Notes: generated from the sequence alone by a model not told the origin. 64,000 nt of DNA from Bosea sp. NBC_00550 (GCF_026020075.1 NZ_CP102772.1:5233501-5297500), one strand, 5' to 3'; counted from the stretch's first letter, positions 15,972 through 25,095 are shown. Numbers and translations: made by a program.

Positions 15972-15981
15972 TTCTTGATCC

Positions 15982-17070
15982 TCAAAGCCCTTCGCCGCGG
16001 GCGATCGCGGCGGCATCGCGCCCGATCAGGGCGGTGAGCCGCGTCAGCCCGGCGCGGCGCGCCTGCGTGGCGAGTCCGGTCTTCACCTGCTTCGCCAACT
16101 GCGGCCCCTTGAACACCATCGCTGAATAGAACTGCACCAGCGTCGCGCCGGCCCGGATCTTGGCGAAGGCGGTCTCGGCCGAATCGACGCCGCCGACGCC
16201 GATCAGCGGGAACTGCCCTTCGACGCGCAGGAAGGTCTCGGCCAGGATGCGCGTCGAGGCGGTGAAGAGCGGCTTGCCCGACAACCCGCCCGTCTCGGCC
16301 TTGGCTGCGCTGCGCAGGCTTTCCGGGCGCGCGATCGTGGTGTTGGAGACGATCATGCCCTCGATGCCGCGCTTGCGGGCGACGGCGATCATGCCGTCGA
16401 GCTCGGGCAGCGTCAGGTCCGGCGCGATCTTGACCAGCACCGGCGTGCGCCGGCCGCCGGCGGCAGCTTCGTCGCGTGCGGCGAGCGTGCGCGCCACGAG
16501 ATCGTCGAGCGCGGCTTCGGCCTGCAGATCGCGCAGGCCCGGCGTGTTCGGCGAGGAGACGTTGATCGTCAGGAAATCGGCGAGCGGCGCTAGCCGGCGA
16601 GCAAGAGTGGCGTAGTCGGCAGCACGGTCGGAAGATTCCTTGTTGGCTCCGAGGTTCACGCCGACCAGGCCGCTGCGGCCGCGCCGGGCTTCGAGCCGCT
16701 TCGCGACGGCTTCCATCCCCTCGCTGTTGAGGCCGTAGCGATTGATGACGGCCTCGTCCTCGGTCAATCGGAAGACGCGCGGGCGCGGATTGCCGGGTTG
16801 CGGCAGCGGCGTCACGCCGCCGACCTCGACGAAGCCGAAGCCCAAGCCCAGCGCACCGTCGACCGCTTCTGCATTCTTGTCGAAGCCGGCGGCGAGGCCG
16901 ACAGGGTTCGGGAAGGTGAGCCCGAAGGCTTCCGTCGCCAGTACGGGATCGTCCGAGCCCGTTTTCAGCGCGGGTGCCGCGGCGAGCGCGGCGACGGTCA
17001 GGCGATGCGCAGTTTCCGCGTCCATGCGGTGGATCAGCGGCCGGGCGATGTTGAACAGGCTGCCGATCAT
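15982..17070 (-). CDS. pyrD: Dihydroorotate dehydrogenase (quinone), class 2
   Basis: This 362-residue membrane-associated flavoprotein oxidises dihydroorotate to orotate with quinone in pyrimidine synthesis. The N-terminal amphipathic helices for quinone access ([19 protein letters not shown]) mark class 2. FMN-site and catalytic motifs are present: [23 protein letters not shown], and the catalytic Ser in [13 protein letters not shown]. The C-terminal [14 protein letters not shown] and [11 protein letters not shown] are also present. The start overlaps the stop of the DUF952 gene (ATGA). Confidence 0.97.
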   Translation of the reverse strand: MIGSLFNIARPLIHRMDAETAHRLTVAALAAAPALKTGSDDPVLATEAFGLTFPNPVGLAAGFDKNAEAVDGALGLGFGFVEVGGVTPLPQPGNPRPRVFRLTEDEAVINRYGLNSEGMEAVAKRLEARRGRSGLVGVNLGANKESSDRAADYATLARRLAPLADFLTINVSSPNTPGLRDLQAEAALDDLVARTLAARDEAAAGGRRTPVLVKIAPDLTLPELDGMIAVARKRGIEGMIVSNTTIARPESLRSAAKAETGGLSGKPLFTASTRILAETFLRVEGQFPLIGVGGVDSAETAFAKIRAGATLVQFYSAMVFKGPQLAKQVKTGLATQARRAGLTRLTALIGRDAAAIARGEGL

Positions 17071-17417
17071 GCGAGGTCCTCCGGAATGGCGTGGGTCCCG
17101 TCGAGGTTGAGCGGCAGCGGCGTGATCCAGCGAGCCGTCTTCGGGTCGAGCGGGGCGTAGAGGTGCGGGAACAAGGCGCCGCCACGCGAGGGCTCGTAGC
17201 GTAGTGCCGGGCCGAGGCGCGCATCGTCGATGGCGATCAGCAACAGGCCGTCCTGCCCGGCGAAGTGCTTCGCCACGGTCTCCGCGAGCTGCGCGGCCGT
17301 GGAGAAATGGATGTAGCCGTCGGCGAGATCGACCGGAGCACCGGCGAAGCGGCCATTTCGCTCGGCTTCCTGCCAAAGCGGGGCGGGGCATATCTTGTAG
17401 ATCAGCGGCACCGGCAA
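17067..17417 (-). CDS. DUF952 domain protein
   Basis: This 116-residue soluble protein matches the DUF952 family, seen in [20 protein letters not shown] and LFPHLYAPL. The family is usually encoded directly before pyrD in alphaproteobacteria; its reaction is unknown to me. The start appears to be TTG at 17417, with a GTG three codons later as an alternative. It is coupled to pyrD by a 4-base overlap and is divergent from the S24 regulator. Confidence 0.87.
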   Translation of the reverse strand: MPVPLIYKICPAPLWQEAERNGRFAGAPVDLADGYIHFSTAAQLAETVAKHFAGQDGLLLIAIDDARLGPALRYEPSRGGALFPHLYAPLDPKTARWITPLPLNLDGTHAIPEDLA

Positions 17418-17513
17418 TCTCGCGGGGACATGTCGGGCACGGCTTAGCCGCTGGCAGGAGGTTTCCGCAAGCCGCAGCCGAATTGTGGCGAGAATCGGAT
17501 TGAAGTCTTATGT

Positions 17514-17533
17514 AATAGGTGATATTTCCTATT
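17514..17533. promoter_or_regulatory. Inverted repeat, candidate operator of the S24 regulator
   Basis: AATAGG (17514-17519) and CCTATT (17528-17533) form exact 6-base arms around 8 bases. They lie in an unusually AT-rich patch 44 bases before the S24 regulator start and in the divergent region shared with DUF952-pyrD. This is where an autoregulated repressor would bind. Confidence 0.45.
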
Positions 17534-17576
17534 TCTAATCCCCGCCCCACGGCAAGAGCGAAGCGAGGTCCGCGCG

Positions 17577-18206
17577 ATGCTTTCACATGACCAGATCTGG
17601 GAGGCGATCGATACGCTTGCTCAGCGCTACGGTTTCACCGCCTCGGGGCTGGCGCGCAAGGCTGGCCTCGACGCCACGACCTTCAACCGCTCCAAGCGCG
17701 TGGCGCCGGACGGGCGCGAGCGCTGGCCCTCGACCGAATCGATCTCCAAGATCCTGGCCGCGACGGGCGCCTCCTTCGACGAGTTCATGAGCGCTGTGCT
17801 CCGGCGCGAACCGGCCCCGGCGCGGACCATCCCGCTGATCGGCTTCGCCCAGGCCGGCTCCGGCGGCTTCTTCGACGATGGCGGCTTCCCGGTCGGCACC
17901 GGGTGGGAGGAGGTCGCTTTTCCCGGCGTCGCCGACGAGAAGGCCTATGCGCTCGAGATTTCCGGCGATTCGATGCTCTCGCTGTATCGCGACGGCGACA
18001 CCATCATCGTCTCGCCGACCGCGACGGTGCGGCGCGGTGACCGGGTCGTGGTCAAGACGGTGGAGGGCGAGGTGCTGGCCAAGCAGCTCAGGCGCCAGAC
18101 CGCGAAGACCGTCGAGCTCGCCTCGCTCAACCCGGAGCATCCGGACCGCGTGCTGAACCTCGGCGAGATCGCCTTCATGGCGCGGGTGATCTGGGCGAGC
18201 CAGTAA
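17577..18206 (+). CDS. LexA-like HTH regulator with S24 self-cleavage domain
   Basis: This 209-residue protein has an N-terminal helix-turn-helix region (about 15-62, [18 protein letters not shown]) and a C-terminal S24 peptidase domain. The Ser/Lys dyad is present: Ser132 in ISGDSMLSL and Lys169 in GEVLAKQL, 37 residues apart as in LexA (Ser119/Lys156). An Ala93-Gly94 bond in FAQAGSGGF is placed like a LexA/CI cleavage site. It is therefore probably a repressor that can cleave itself, perhaps with RecA, though RecA dependence is inferred. It is not part of a prophage. It is divergent from DUF952-pyrD, with a dyad between them. Confidence 0.85.
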   Translation: MLSHDQIWEAIDTLAQRYGFTASGLARKAGLDATTFNRSKRVAPDGRERWPSTESISKILAATGASFDEFMSAVLRREPAPARTIPLIGFAQAGSGGFFDDGGFPVGTGWEEVAFPGVADEKAYALEISGDSMLSLYRDGDTIIVSPTATVRRGDRVVVKTVEGEVLAKQLRRQTAKTVELASLNPEHPDRVLNLGEIAFMARVIWASQ

Positions 18207-18215
18207 CCCGACCTG

Positions 18216-19673
18216 TCAGTGCCCGTTGCTGCGCCGCGCCGGCAGAGTGACCCTGAACACGGCACCGGCCACCGAGGGCTCCAGCTCGATCGTGCCGCCA
18301 TGGAGCCGGACAAGTTCGGCGGCGACAGCGAGGCCAAGGCCGGTGCCGCCCGGCGTCACCGACCCCCGAAAGGCCTGGAAGAGATTGGCCCGCGCCCGCT
18401 CGGGCACGCCCGGCCCGTTGTCGATGATGCGCAGCGCCACCGAACCGTTCACCGGTCCGGCCATCACCGTCAGGATCGGCTGGTTGCCTGCTTCCGCTCC
18501 CGCCTGGGTCAGCGCCTGGACGGAGTTGCGCATCAGGTTCGTCAGCACCCGCGCCATCTGGTCGGGATCGCAAGGGGCGACCAGCTCGGCCGGGATCTGA
18601 TTCTCGAAGCGCAGCCGCCCGTTGCCGGGCAGGCCGAGCATCTCCGCCTGTTCGGCGACGAGCTGCCGCAGCGCAACCTCGCGGATAACGGGCGTCGCCT
18701 CGGCCGCGCGGCCATAGGCGAGGGTGGCCTGGCAGAAGTCGATGGCGCGTCCGAGCGTCGCGATCAGCCGCGGCGCGAAGCGGCGGATCTTGGCGTCGCG
18801 CGTCTCGATCAACTGGTCGGACATCAATTGCGCCGCCGCCAGCATGTTGCGCAGGTCGTGGTTGATCTTGGAGACGGCGAGCCCGAGTTCGGCGAGGTGC
18901 TTTTTGGTGCGCAGCTCGCCGGCGAGCGTCTCTTCCATGCGGGCGAGCGCGCGCTCGGCTTCGCCGATCTCGTCGGCGCGCAGCGAAGGCTCGATGATGC
19001 GTTGCGGGTTCTCGGGGTCGGCCTCGAACTCCATGACATTCGCGGCCAGGCGCCGGATCGGCCCGATGATCAGGGCATTCAGCGCGATATAGACCGCCAG
19101 CGCCGTGAGGCCGGTGATCAGCAGCGAGATCAGCAGCAGGCTCCACGAGAACTTCAGCATCGCCCGCCGCAGCGGTCCTTCGTCGATGACGATCTCGACG
19201 AAATCGGCGCCGCCGACCGCCTCGCCGACCACCCGGATCGGCATGGTGGCGGGGGAAACCAGCACGGCGACCGCTTCCTCGATCGCGTTGATCCAGCCGA
19301 GATTGCGCAGATCGATCGAGCGGGACACTTCCGGCGGCGGCATTGAATCCAGGCTGAGCAGCCGCCGCGCCCCGCCGACGCGGGCCGCGATCGACCGGGC
19401 ACCCACGCCCATCAGCAGCCGGTTCTCGCTGCCCTCCGGCAGACCGTCCTCGGGCGCGCCTTCCAGCACCAGCGCCGCGACCTGCGCGGCGGCGATCCTG
19501 TCATGCAGCCAGTTGCGCCGGAAATTCGCGATGGAGGGCAGGTAGATCAGCACCTCCGCCAGCATGACGAAGAGCACGGTGACGAGCAGCAGCTTGGCCG
19601 ACAGGCCGAGGCGGGTCAGGCCGCGCGGCTGGCTGATCGACAGGTTGTTCCTGGGCAGGCCGGGCTGATGCAT
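18216..19673 (-). CDS. HAMP-containing sensor histidine kinase
   Basis: This 485-residue inner-membrane kinase has TM1 at about 25-47, a periplasmic sensor region (50-175), TM2 at 176-200, a HAMP region to about 260, a DHp helix with the phospho-acceptor His272 (SKINHDLRNML), and a HATPase domain. ATP-lid motifs are NLMRNSVQAL (N box), IDNGPGVP (G1) and GGTGLGLA (G2). No response regulator gene adjoins. Instead it lies 10 bases after a flavin reductase gene on the same strand, suggesting cotranscription and possibly a redox or electron-transport input. It is convergent with the S24 gene. Confidence 0.92.
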   Translation of the reverse strand: MHQPGLPRNNLSISQPRGLTRLGLSAKLLLVTVLFVMLAEVLIYLPSIANFRRNWLHDRIAAAQVAALVLEGAPEDGLPEGSENRLLMGVGARSIAARVGGARRLLSLDSMPPPEVSRSIDLRNLGWINAIEEAVAVLVSPATMPIRVVGEAVGGADFVEIVIDEGPLRRAMLKFSWSLLLISLLITGLTALAVYIALNALIIGPIRRLAANVMEFEADPENPQRIIEPSLRADEIGEAERALARMEETLAGELRTKKHLAELGLAVSKINHDLRNMLAAAQLMSDQLIETRDAKIRRFAPRLIATLGRAIDFCQATLAYGRAAEATPVIREVALRQLVAEQAEMLGLPGNGRLRFENQIPAELVAPCDPDQMARVLTNLMRNSVQALTQAGAEAGNQPILTVMAGPVNGSVALRIIDNGPGVPERARANLFQAFRGSVTPGGTGLGLAVAAELVRLHGGTIELEPSVAGAVFRVTLPARRSNGH

Positions 19674-19683
19674 TCCGGCGATC

Positions 19684-21135
19684 TTAGCCGAAGCGCCGCA
19701 GAAAGCCGATCAGGCGGCGCAGGCGGGCGCTGTTGGTCGAGGGGACATGGAAAGAGAGCGCCGCGCGGCGCGAGGCGTCCGAGCGGGAGAGCGCGGGCAT
19801 CACGACCCCGGCCATGTCGGCTATCGTCAGCCCGGCCTTGGCGGCGACGCACCACGGCGCGATCAGTTCGCCGGCACCTTCGCCGACGATGGTGACGCCG
19901 AGGATGCGGCCCTTTTTGTCGGTGACGAGCTTGACGAAACCTTCGCTCTCGCCGGCAGCACGCGAGCCGCCCATCTCGGCGAAGGGCCAGCGCAGCACCT
20001 GGACGGTGCCGGCCTTGGCCCGCGCGGCGGCCTCGGACAGGCCGATCGCAGCGATCTCCGGCTGGCACCAGGCGACGCGGGGATCTTTCGCGGGATCGAT
20101 CCGCGTCGGCTGACGGAACAGGATGTTGCGCAGGACGAGGCCGACATGATCCTCCCCGGCCCGGTCCGCTACCGCCGTTGCTGGCCCGCCGGCGCAACCG
20201 CCCAGCGCATAGACGCGGCGGTTGCTCGTCCGCAGGGCCTTGTCGACGAGGACGCCGGAGGAATCGTGACGAATGCCGCCGAGGTCGAGGTCGAGCGCCG
20301 CGATCTCCGGCCGTTGTGGTGCCGCCAGCAGCAGATGCGAGCCTTCGACGACGGTTTCGCCCGCGCCGCCGGCCAGGACGAGGCGCAAGCCGGAACGGCT
20401 GCGCTCCGCCCGGATCGGCTCGACCTTGTCGTGGAGCGTGAGCCCCTCGCGCAGCAGGCGGCGGCGAACCAGCATCGCCGCTTCCGCGTCATGCTCCGCC
20501 AGCAGCCCCTCCGGGGCGACGAGCGTGGCTTTGCTGCCGAGACGCTGCAGGGCCTGCGCCAGCGCCGCGCCCGTCGCGCCGCTGCCGAGGATGATCGGGC
20601 GTTCGGGCAGGCGTGTCAGCCCGGAGATATCCTCTTCATGGAGGAGCGGCACTGTATCGAGACCGGGCAAATCCGGTTTGGGCGATCGCGCTCCGGTCGC
20701 GATGACGAAGCGGCGGGCCTTGATCGGCTGCCCGTCCACATTGACCGTGCTGCGGCTGACGAAGCGGGCCTCGCCGCGGATGATGGTGATCCCAAGCGCG
20801 GTGAGGCGCTCCTCGGCGTGGTTGGCGGCCTCTGCCGCCAGCGCGCGCTGGATATGGTCATGAAGCTGCGCCGGGCTCACCTGCGCATCGGTGGTCTTCA
20901 GGCCGAGCCGGCCGGCCTCCCGGGCCGCTTGAGCCGACGCTGCGGCCTCGACCAGGGCCTTGGTGGCGAGGGGGGCGGGGCTGCCGCCCAGCACCTCCCT
21001 TTCGACGAGCACGACGGAGACGCCGAACGCGGCCGCCGCCGTCGCCAGGGCGATACCGTTGCCGCCTGCGCCGATGACGCAGATGTCGGGTGTCAACGCG
21101 GCGGGTTTCGCCACTTTGGCCGTTCCGTCGCTCAC
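19684..21135 (-). CDS. Lipoamide-dehydrogenase-like flavoprotein without the redox disulfide
   Basis: This 483-residue protein has the pyridine nucleotide-disulfide oxidoreductase fold: FAD motif VIGAGGNGIAL (about 20-30), NAD(P) motif ILGSGATGAAL, the ATGARS segment, and a C-terminal dimerisation domain. The active-site segment, normally GGTCxxxxCxPSK, reads GGSPAPLATKAL and is shorter, so both redox cysteines are gone. The usual GD of the second FAD motif is replaced by LGGCAGGPAT, and the C-terminal His-Glu motif is degraded (SFHVPSTNS). It probably binds FAD and NAD(P)H, but it cannot be a disulfide reductase. It is likely cotranscribed with the histidine kinase. Confidence 0.9.
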   Translation of the reverse strand: MSDGTAKVAKPAALTPDICVIGAGGNGIALATAAAAFGVSVVLVEREVLGGSPAPLATKALVEAAASAQAAREAGRLGLKTTDAQVSPAQLHDHIQRALAAEAANHAEERLTALGITIIRGEARFVSRSTVNVDGQPIKARRFVIATGARSPKPDLPGLDTVPLLHEEDISGLTRLPERPIILGSGATGAALAQALQRLGSKATLVAPEGLLAEHDAEAAMLVRRRLLREGLTLHDKVEPIRAERSRSGLRLVLAGGAGETVVEGSHLLLAAPQRPEIAALDLDLGGIRHDSSGVLVDKALRTSNRRVYALGGCAGGPATAVADRAGEDHVGLVLRNILFRQPTRIDPAKDPRVAWCQPEIAAIGLSEAAARAKAGTVQVLRWPFAEMGGSRAAGESEGFVKLVTDKKGRILGVTIVGEGAGELIAPWCVAAKAGLTIADMAGVVMPALSRSDASRRAALSFHVPSTNSARLRRLIGFLRRFG

Positions 21136-21240
21136 CGGATGTCCCGCTTCGCTCTCGTTCTCAATCGCTGATGCGTTGTCGGGCGGGCGGAATCAAGGCC
21201 GACGCTCTCCCGATCTTAGGAAGCGCTCGCGTGCCGCGGC

Positions 21241-23571
21241 TCAGGCGACGCTGCGATTGCCGTTTCCGCCCTTGATGGTCGCGAGAGGCACGGGCCGGCC
21301 GAAGAGGAACCCCTGGGCGCGGTGGGCGCCGAGAAGCTGGACGGCGATGCGCTGCTGCTCGGTCTCGATGCCTTCGACCACCACATTCATCTGGAGCCGG
21401 CGCGCGAGCTGGCAAACGGCCTCGATGACGGCCTTGGAGGCCTCGTTGGTATGGACCTCGCGGGCGAAGCTCTGGTCGATCTTCACCTGCGCGAACGGGT
21501 AGGTCGAGAGATAGGCGAGCGAGGAATAGCCGGTGCCGAAATCATCCAGCGCGAAGGTCACGCCCAGCGCCCGCAGCTCGTCGAGGACCGAAAGCGCCAG
21601 CTTGTCGTCCTCGATCAGCAGGGATTCCGTGACTTCGAGCATCAGCCGCCGCGATTCGAGATGCGAGGTCAGCAGTGCGTCCTTGACCGTTTCGATGACC
21701 CGGCGGGGCTCGCGGAACTGCAGGGGCGAGACGTTCACGGAGACGCTGATGCCCGGTTCCCAGCTCGCGGCGTCCTTGCAGGCCTGATGGATCGCCCAGT
21801 CGCCCATCGCGGCGATCAGGCCGGTCTGCTCGGCGATCGGGATGAAGACGCCGGGAGGAACCAGGCCGCGCGTCGGGTGGCGCCAGCGCATCAGCGCCTC
21901 GCGCGAGACGACTTCCTGCGTCTTCAGGTCGATGATCGGCTGGTAGTAGAGTTCGAGCGTGCCGTCCGTCGCGGCCTTGCGCAGGTCGACCTCGATCTCG
22001 TGCCGCTCCAGCATCTCCTCGGCCATTGCCGGGTTGAAGAACATCAGCGTGTTCCGGCCGGCCGACTTGGCCTTGTAGAGTGCCGTGTCGGCGTGGCGCA
22101 GCAGATCGGCCGGCGTGGTGCCGTCATGCGGCGCCATGGCGATGCCGACGCTGGCCGTGACATAGACCGTCTTGCCCTCGACATCGAAGGCCCGGTTCAT
22201 GGCGTTGATCATGCGCTGGCCGATGGAGGTGACGATGCCGTGGTCGGCCGAGGGCAGGATCAGCAGGAACTCGTCGCCGCCGAAGCGGGCCAGCATGTCG
22301 TTGCCGCGGATCGCGCTGCGCAGGCGGCTCGCGGTTTCCATCAGCACGTGGTCGCCGATATCGTGGCCGAGGCTGTCATTGACCTGCTTGAAGCCGTCGA
22401 GATCGACATAAAGTAGCGCGAAGGCCTCGCCCGTCCGCTCTAGCCTGGCGAAGGCGTCGGCGATCTGGGTGTTGTACTCGAACCGGTTGGCGAGCCCCGT
22501 CAGCTCGTCGAAGCGCGCCATCTGCTCGATGCGTGCCTCGGTCGCCTTCCGTTCGGTCGCGTCCTCGGTCAGCATGAGAATGCCGCCCTCGGCGGCCGGC
22601 GCGAAGGTCACGACCAGCACGAGCCCGCTGCGCGTCACCACCTCGTGGCTCGCCGCCTGCTGGGTGCTCTGGACCGTGGTCAGCGCCGTGCGGATCTCGC
22701 GCAGCTGGTCCGAGCTGATCACCTGCCGCTCGACCAGGAAGCGCGCGATCGCCGTCAGCGGTGTCCCGGGCAGGGCGAGCGTCTCCGGCAGGCCGTAGAG
22801 CGCGCTGTGCGGTGCGTTGCTGACCGCAAGCTTGAGATTGCGGTCGAACATCGCCAGCCCGTCGATCATCGTGTTCAGGGCGGCGTCGAGCGTGAGGTTT
22901 TGCGAGTGCAGGGCCGAGGCGAGCGCCTTCGAATGCTTGGTCGCATCGCTCAGCGCCAGCAGGTTCCGGTGCAGCGAGTTGGTGATCGCGATGTTCGCGG
23001 CCACGTAGAGAAAGGCGAAGTAGCCGATATAGCGATAATAGGGGTTATGCGCCTCGATCAGCCCGATCGCCATCGGGATGCAGAAGGTCATCAGCTGCAC
23101 TGCGACGAATTTGGGCCGGCCGGCGTTGCGCGCGACATAGCCCGACGCCAGGGCGATGGTGGAGGCGACCGAGGTGATGTGGGCCGCCGGATCGTCGGTG
23201 TGCACCAGGGCGACATAGCAGCTGTAGCCCAGCACGGCGCTAAAGATCGTGGCGCCAAGGAAGTAATCGCGATCCCAGCGACGGGTCTGCACGTAGCTGT
23301 CGTTGGCATGGTTGCGCCGGCGATAGGCCAGAACGGTCATCAGGCGCAGGACGACGATGAGCGTCACCAGCAGGGTGAGGCCCATGAAGACTTCCATGCC
23401 GGTCGACAGCCAGCACAGGAAAGGCGTGAGGATCCCGGCGATACCGCCCGGGATGATCGAGGCCGGTGACGAGAAAAGCGAGCTGACCAGCAGCGTGTAG
23501 CCGGTCAGGTCGACATCGTCGGCCTTCTCGCGCCCACCGGCCGCCGTCAATCGCTTCAGCGCGCCCGCCAT
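21241..23571 (-). CDS. Membrane PAS-GGDEF-EAL cyclic-di-GMP enzyme
   Basis: This 776-residue protein has an N-terminal integral-membrane sensor with about six helices (residues 25-200), a PAS-like domain (about 225-345), a GGDEF domain (350-510) with an intact RFGGDEF motif and an I-site RxxD (RGND) at the usual spacing, and an EAL domain (525-770) with REALMRWRHP, NVSPLQF, DDFGTGYSS and VVVEGIE. Both catalytic halves look competent, so it could make and degrade c-di-GMP. It lies 132 bases downstream of an RpfF-like crotonase gene on the same strand. Confidence 0.93.
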   Translation of the reverse strand: MAGALKRLTAAGGREKADDVDLTGYTLLVSSLFSSPASIIPGGIAGILTPFLCWLSTGMEVFMGLTLLVTLIVVLRLMTVLAYRRRNHANDSYVQTRRWDRDYFLGATIFSAVLGYSCYVALVHTDDPAAHITSVASTIALASGYVARNAGRPKFVAVQLMTFCIPMAIGLIEAHNPYYRYIGYFAFLYVAANIAITNSLHRNLLALSDATKHSKALASALHSQNLTLDAALNTMIDGLAMFDRNLKLAVSNAPHSALYGLPETLALPGTPLTAIARFLVERQVISSDQLREIRTALTTVQSTQQAASHEVVTRSGLVLVVTFAPAAEGGILMLTEDATERKATEARIEQMARFDELTGLANRFEYNTQIADAFARLERTGEAFALLYVDLDGFKQVNDSLGHDIGDHVLMETASRLRSAIRGNDMLARFGGDEFLLILPSADHGIVTSIGQRMINAMNRAFDVEGKTVYVTASVGIAMAPHDGTTPADLLRHADTALYKAKSAGRNTLMFFNPAMAEEMLERHEIEVDLRKAATDGTLELYYQPIIDLKTQEVVSREALMRWRHPTRGLVPPGVFIPIAEQTGLIAAMGDWAIHQACKDAASWEPGISVSVNVSPLQFREPRRVIETVKDALLTSHLESRRLMLEVTESLLIEDDKLALSVLDELRALGVTFALDDFGTGYSSLAYLSTYPFAQVKIDQSFAREVHTNEASKAVIEAVCQLARRLQMNVVVEGIETEQQRIAVQLLGAHRAQGFLFGRPVPLATIKGGNGNRSVA

Positions 23572-23703
23572 CTACTCCTGCCTTTGCCGCATGCGCGGTC
23601 CCGCACGCTAGGCTCAAACCTAGCGCATCATCAAAGGTTTCTAGGGGAGCAGAGGTAAATGCTTCGTGTGACTCCGTTGCGATGAGGGGGTTTCTGGCGC
23701 CCC

Positions 23704-24648
23704 TCAGACCGCTGCTAGATGTCTTTGGTAAACGCGAGCAAGCATCCGGTCCTGTGTTTGCGCGATGCGCTGCAGCTTCGAGATCGCGCTCGGGTTCAGC
23801 CGCAGCATGCAGTCGGTCCAGATCTGGCCGAGATGGCCGAGCTCTTCGCGCAGGTCGCCGGCGCGGCGGTTGAAGGCTGAGAAGAGGGCGGTCTTGGCCG
23901 CGTGGATCGGCAGGGCGTCGCTGCAGTACTTGCGGATCCAGGCCTCGCCCGTTCCGGTCGGAACCACCGCCTCGAGGCCGCCGGCGGCCATGAATTCCTG
24001 AGCGCTCATCTCCTCGCCGGACAGCAGCATCTGCTCCGCCGCACGCGGCCCCATCCGCCGCGACAGGATCGCCACGGCCGTGATCGGGAAGTGGTTGAAC
24101 TTGATCTCGGGGTAGACGAACGAAGCCTGCTCCTCGGCGATCATCACGTTGCAGGAGCGCGGCGCATCGATGCCACCGCCGATCGCCTTGGCATGGATGG
24201 TCGAGAGGGTGATCACCAGCCCGTTCAGGCCGCCCGAGTTCCAGATCGCACCGTCGGCCGACAGCCGCGCATATTCGGCCAGCGACGCACGATCGTTCTT
24301 GGCCAGGCAGTCAAGATAGAAGTCGAGATCGCCGCCGAGCGTGAAGAACGGGCCCGTGCCGCGGAAGGCCAGGAAGCGGACCGGAGCGCGGTGATACTGG
24401 TCCGGCGCGCCCCACAGCGCCGCGATTGCGCTCTGGATCTTCACCAGGCTGTCGAGCAGCTGAAGCGTGAAGACGGGCTTCAGCTCGGGTCGGATCGTGA
24501 CCCAGAGCGTCTTGATCTCCGGCTCATACGCGATCTCCACCTCCGGCAGGAAGCCTGCCTTGTAGCGGATGGCGTCGATGACCTCGCAGCTCTCGAGCAG
24601 GGTCGGCGCGACGGTTTCCGCTCCGGTCTTCAAGGACTGCAACACCAC
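23704..24648 (-). CDS. RpfF-like crotonase, putative DSF-type fatty acid signal synthase
   Basis: This 314-residue crotonase-fold protein starts at GTG behind a run of G. Oxyanion-hole segments are TLGGDLDFY (about 103-111) and AIGGGIDAP. From my knowledge of Xanthomonas RpfF, the two catalytic glutamates (141 and 161, 20 residues apart) align with Asp161 and Glu181 here, again 20 apart. The C-terminal helix IWTDCMLRLNPSAISKLQRI also parallels RpfF. RpfF makes diffusible cis-2-unsaturated fatty acid signals from acyl-ACP. The Glu-to-Asp change leaves activity uncertain. It precedes the PAS-GGDEF-EAL gene; in Burkholderia the signal synthase gene also adjoins a PAS-GGDEF-EAL receptor gene. Confidence 0.78.
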   Translation of the reverse strand: MVLQSLKTGAETVAPTLLESCEVIDAIRYKAGFLPEVEIAYEPEIKTLWVTIRPELKPVFTLQLLDSLVKIQSAIAALWGAPDQYHRAPVRFLAFRGTGPFFTLGGDLDFYLDCLAKNDRASLAEYARLSADGAIWNSGGLNGLVITLSTIHAKAIGGGIDAPRSCNVMIAEEQASFVYPEIKFNHFPITAVAILSRRMGPRAAEQMLLSGEEMSAQEFMAAGGLEAVVPTGTGEAWIRKYCSDALPIHAAKTALFSAFNRRAGDLREELGHLGQIWTDCMLRLNPSAISKLQRIAQTQDRMLARVYQRHLAAV

Positions 24649-25095
24649 GCTACCCCCCGAACTGGCTAGTGTCGTGCAACCTAAACGAGCTTAACAAACT
24701 GTAAACGGAAACTCCCCGAAATGGTTAATAGCGTTAAGCTTTTTTCCTGCCCAAACGTCATGCCGGCGATCTCCGCGCCGGGTTCGGTCCGGTCGGAGCA
24801 AGAGGCGGACCCTTCGGAAGAGGCAGGGCAGGGGCAGAAAATTTCGGGGAATTGAGGCGGCGGGAAATAAAACGTCGGGAATGCCGGCTTCCGCGAGAAA
24901 CCCCGCCCCATGGCGGCGCGGGCCGTTTTTCTCATGGCCCGTAACGGCACAATCCTTTGCCGCATCCTGAAACGCGTTCGGCGGCGGGAGAGCGCTTGTC
25001 CGCAAGGGGACGAGGGGCTAACCATATCGCCCCGAATTCGCCGCGTTCCCGCGTTCAAACATCCAAGTTGCAAACACCGACGCCGAGCTGATGCC
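24649..25095. other. Divergent intergenic region (447 bases), promoters for the crotonase and murA units
   Basis: No gene is convincing here. The AT-rich part (24680-24745) just upstream of the crotonase start carries inverted 8-base arms AGCTTAAC (24688-24695) and GTTAAGCT (24733-24740), and probably holds its promoter. The remainder up to 25095 is GC-rich with no clear terminator or RNA. An open frame begins at 24910 but has no ribosome binding site or coding character before 25096. Confidence 0.5.

Noticed and set aside
17577..18206. S24 regulator as a prophage CI repressor
   Set aside because: All neighbours are housekeeping or two-component genes, with no Cro, integrase or structural phage genes.
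24910..25095. N-terminal extension of the small protein before murA
   Set aside because: The extension has no coding character or ribosome binding site. Only the part from GTG 25096 resembles proteins seen upstream of murA elsewhere.
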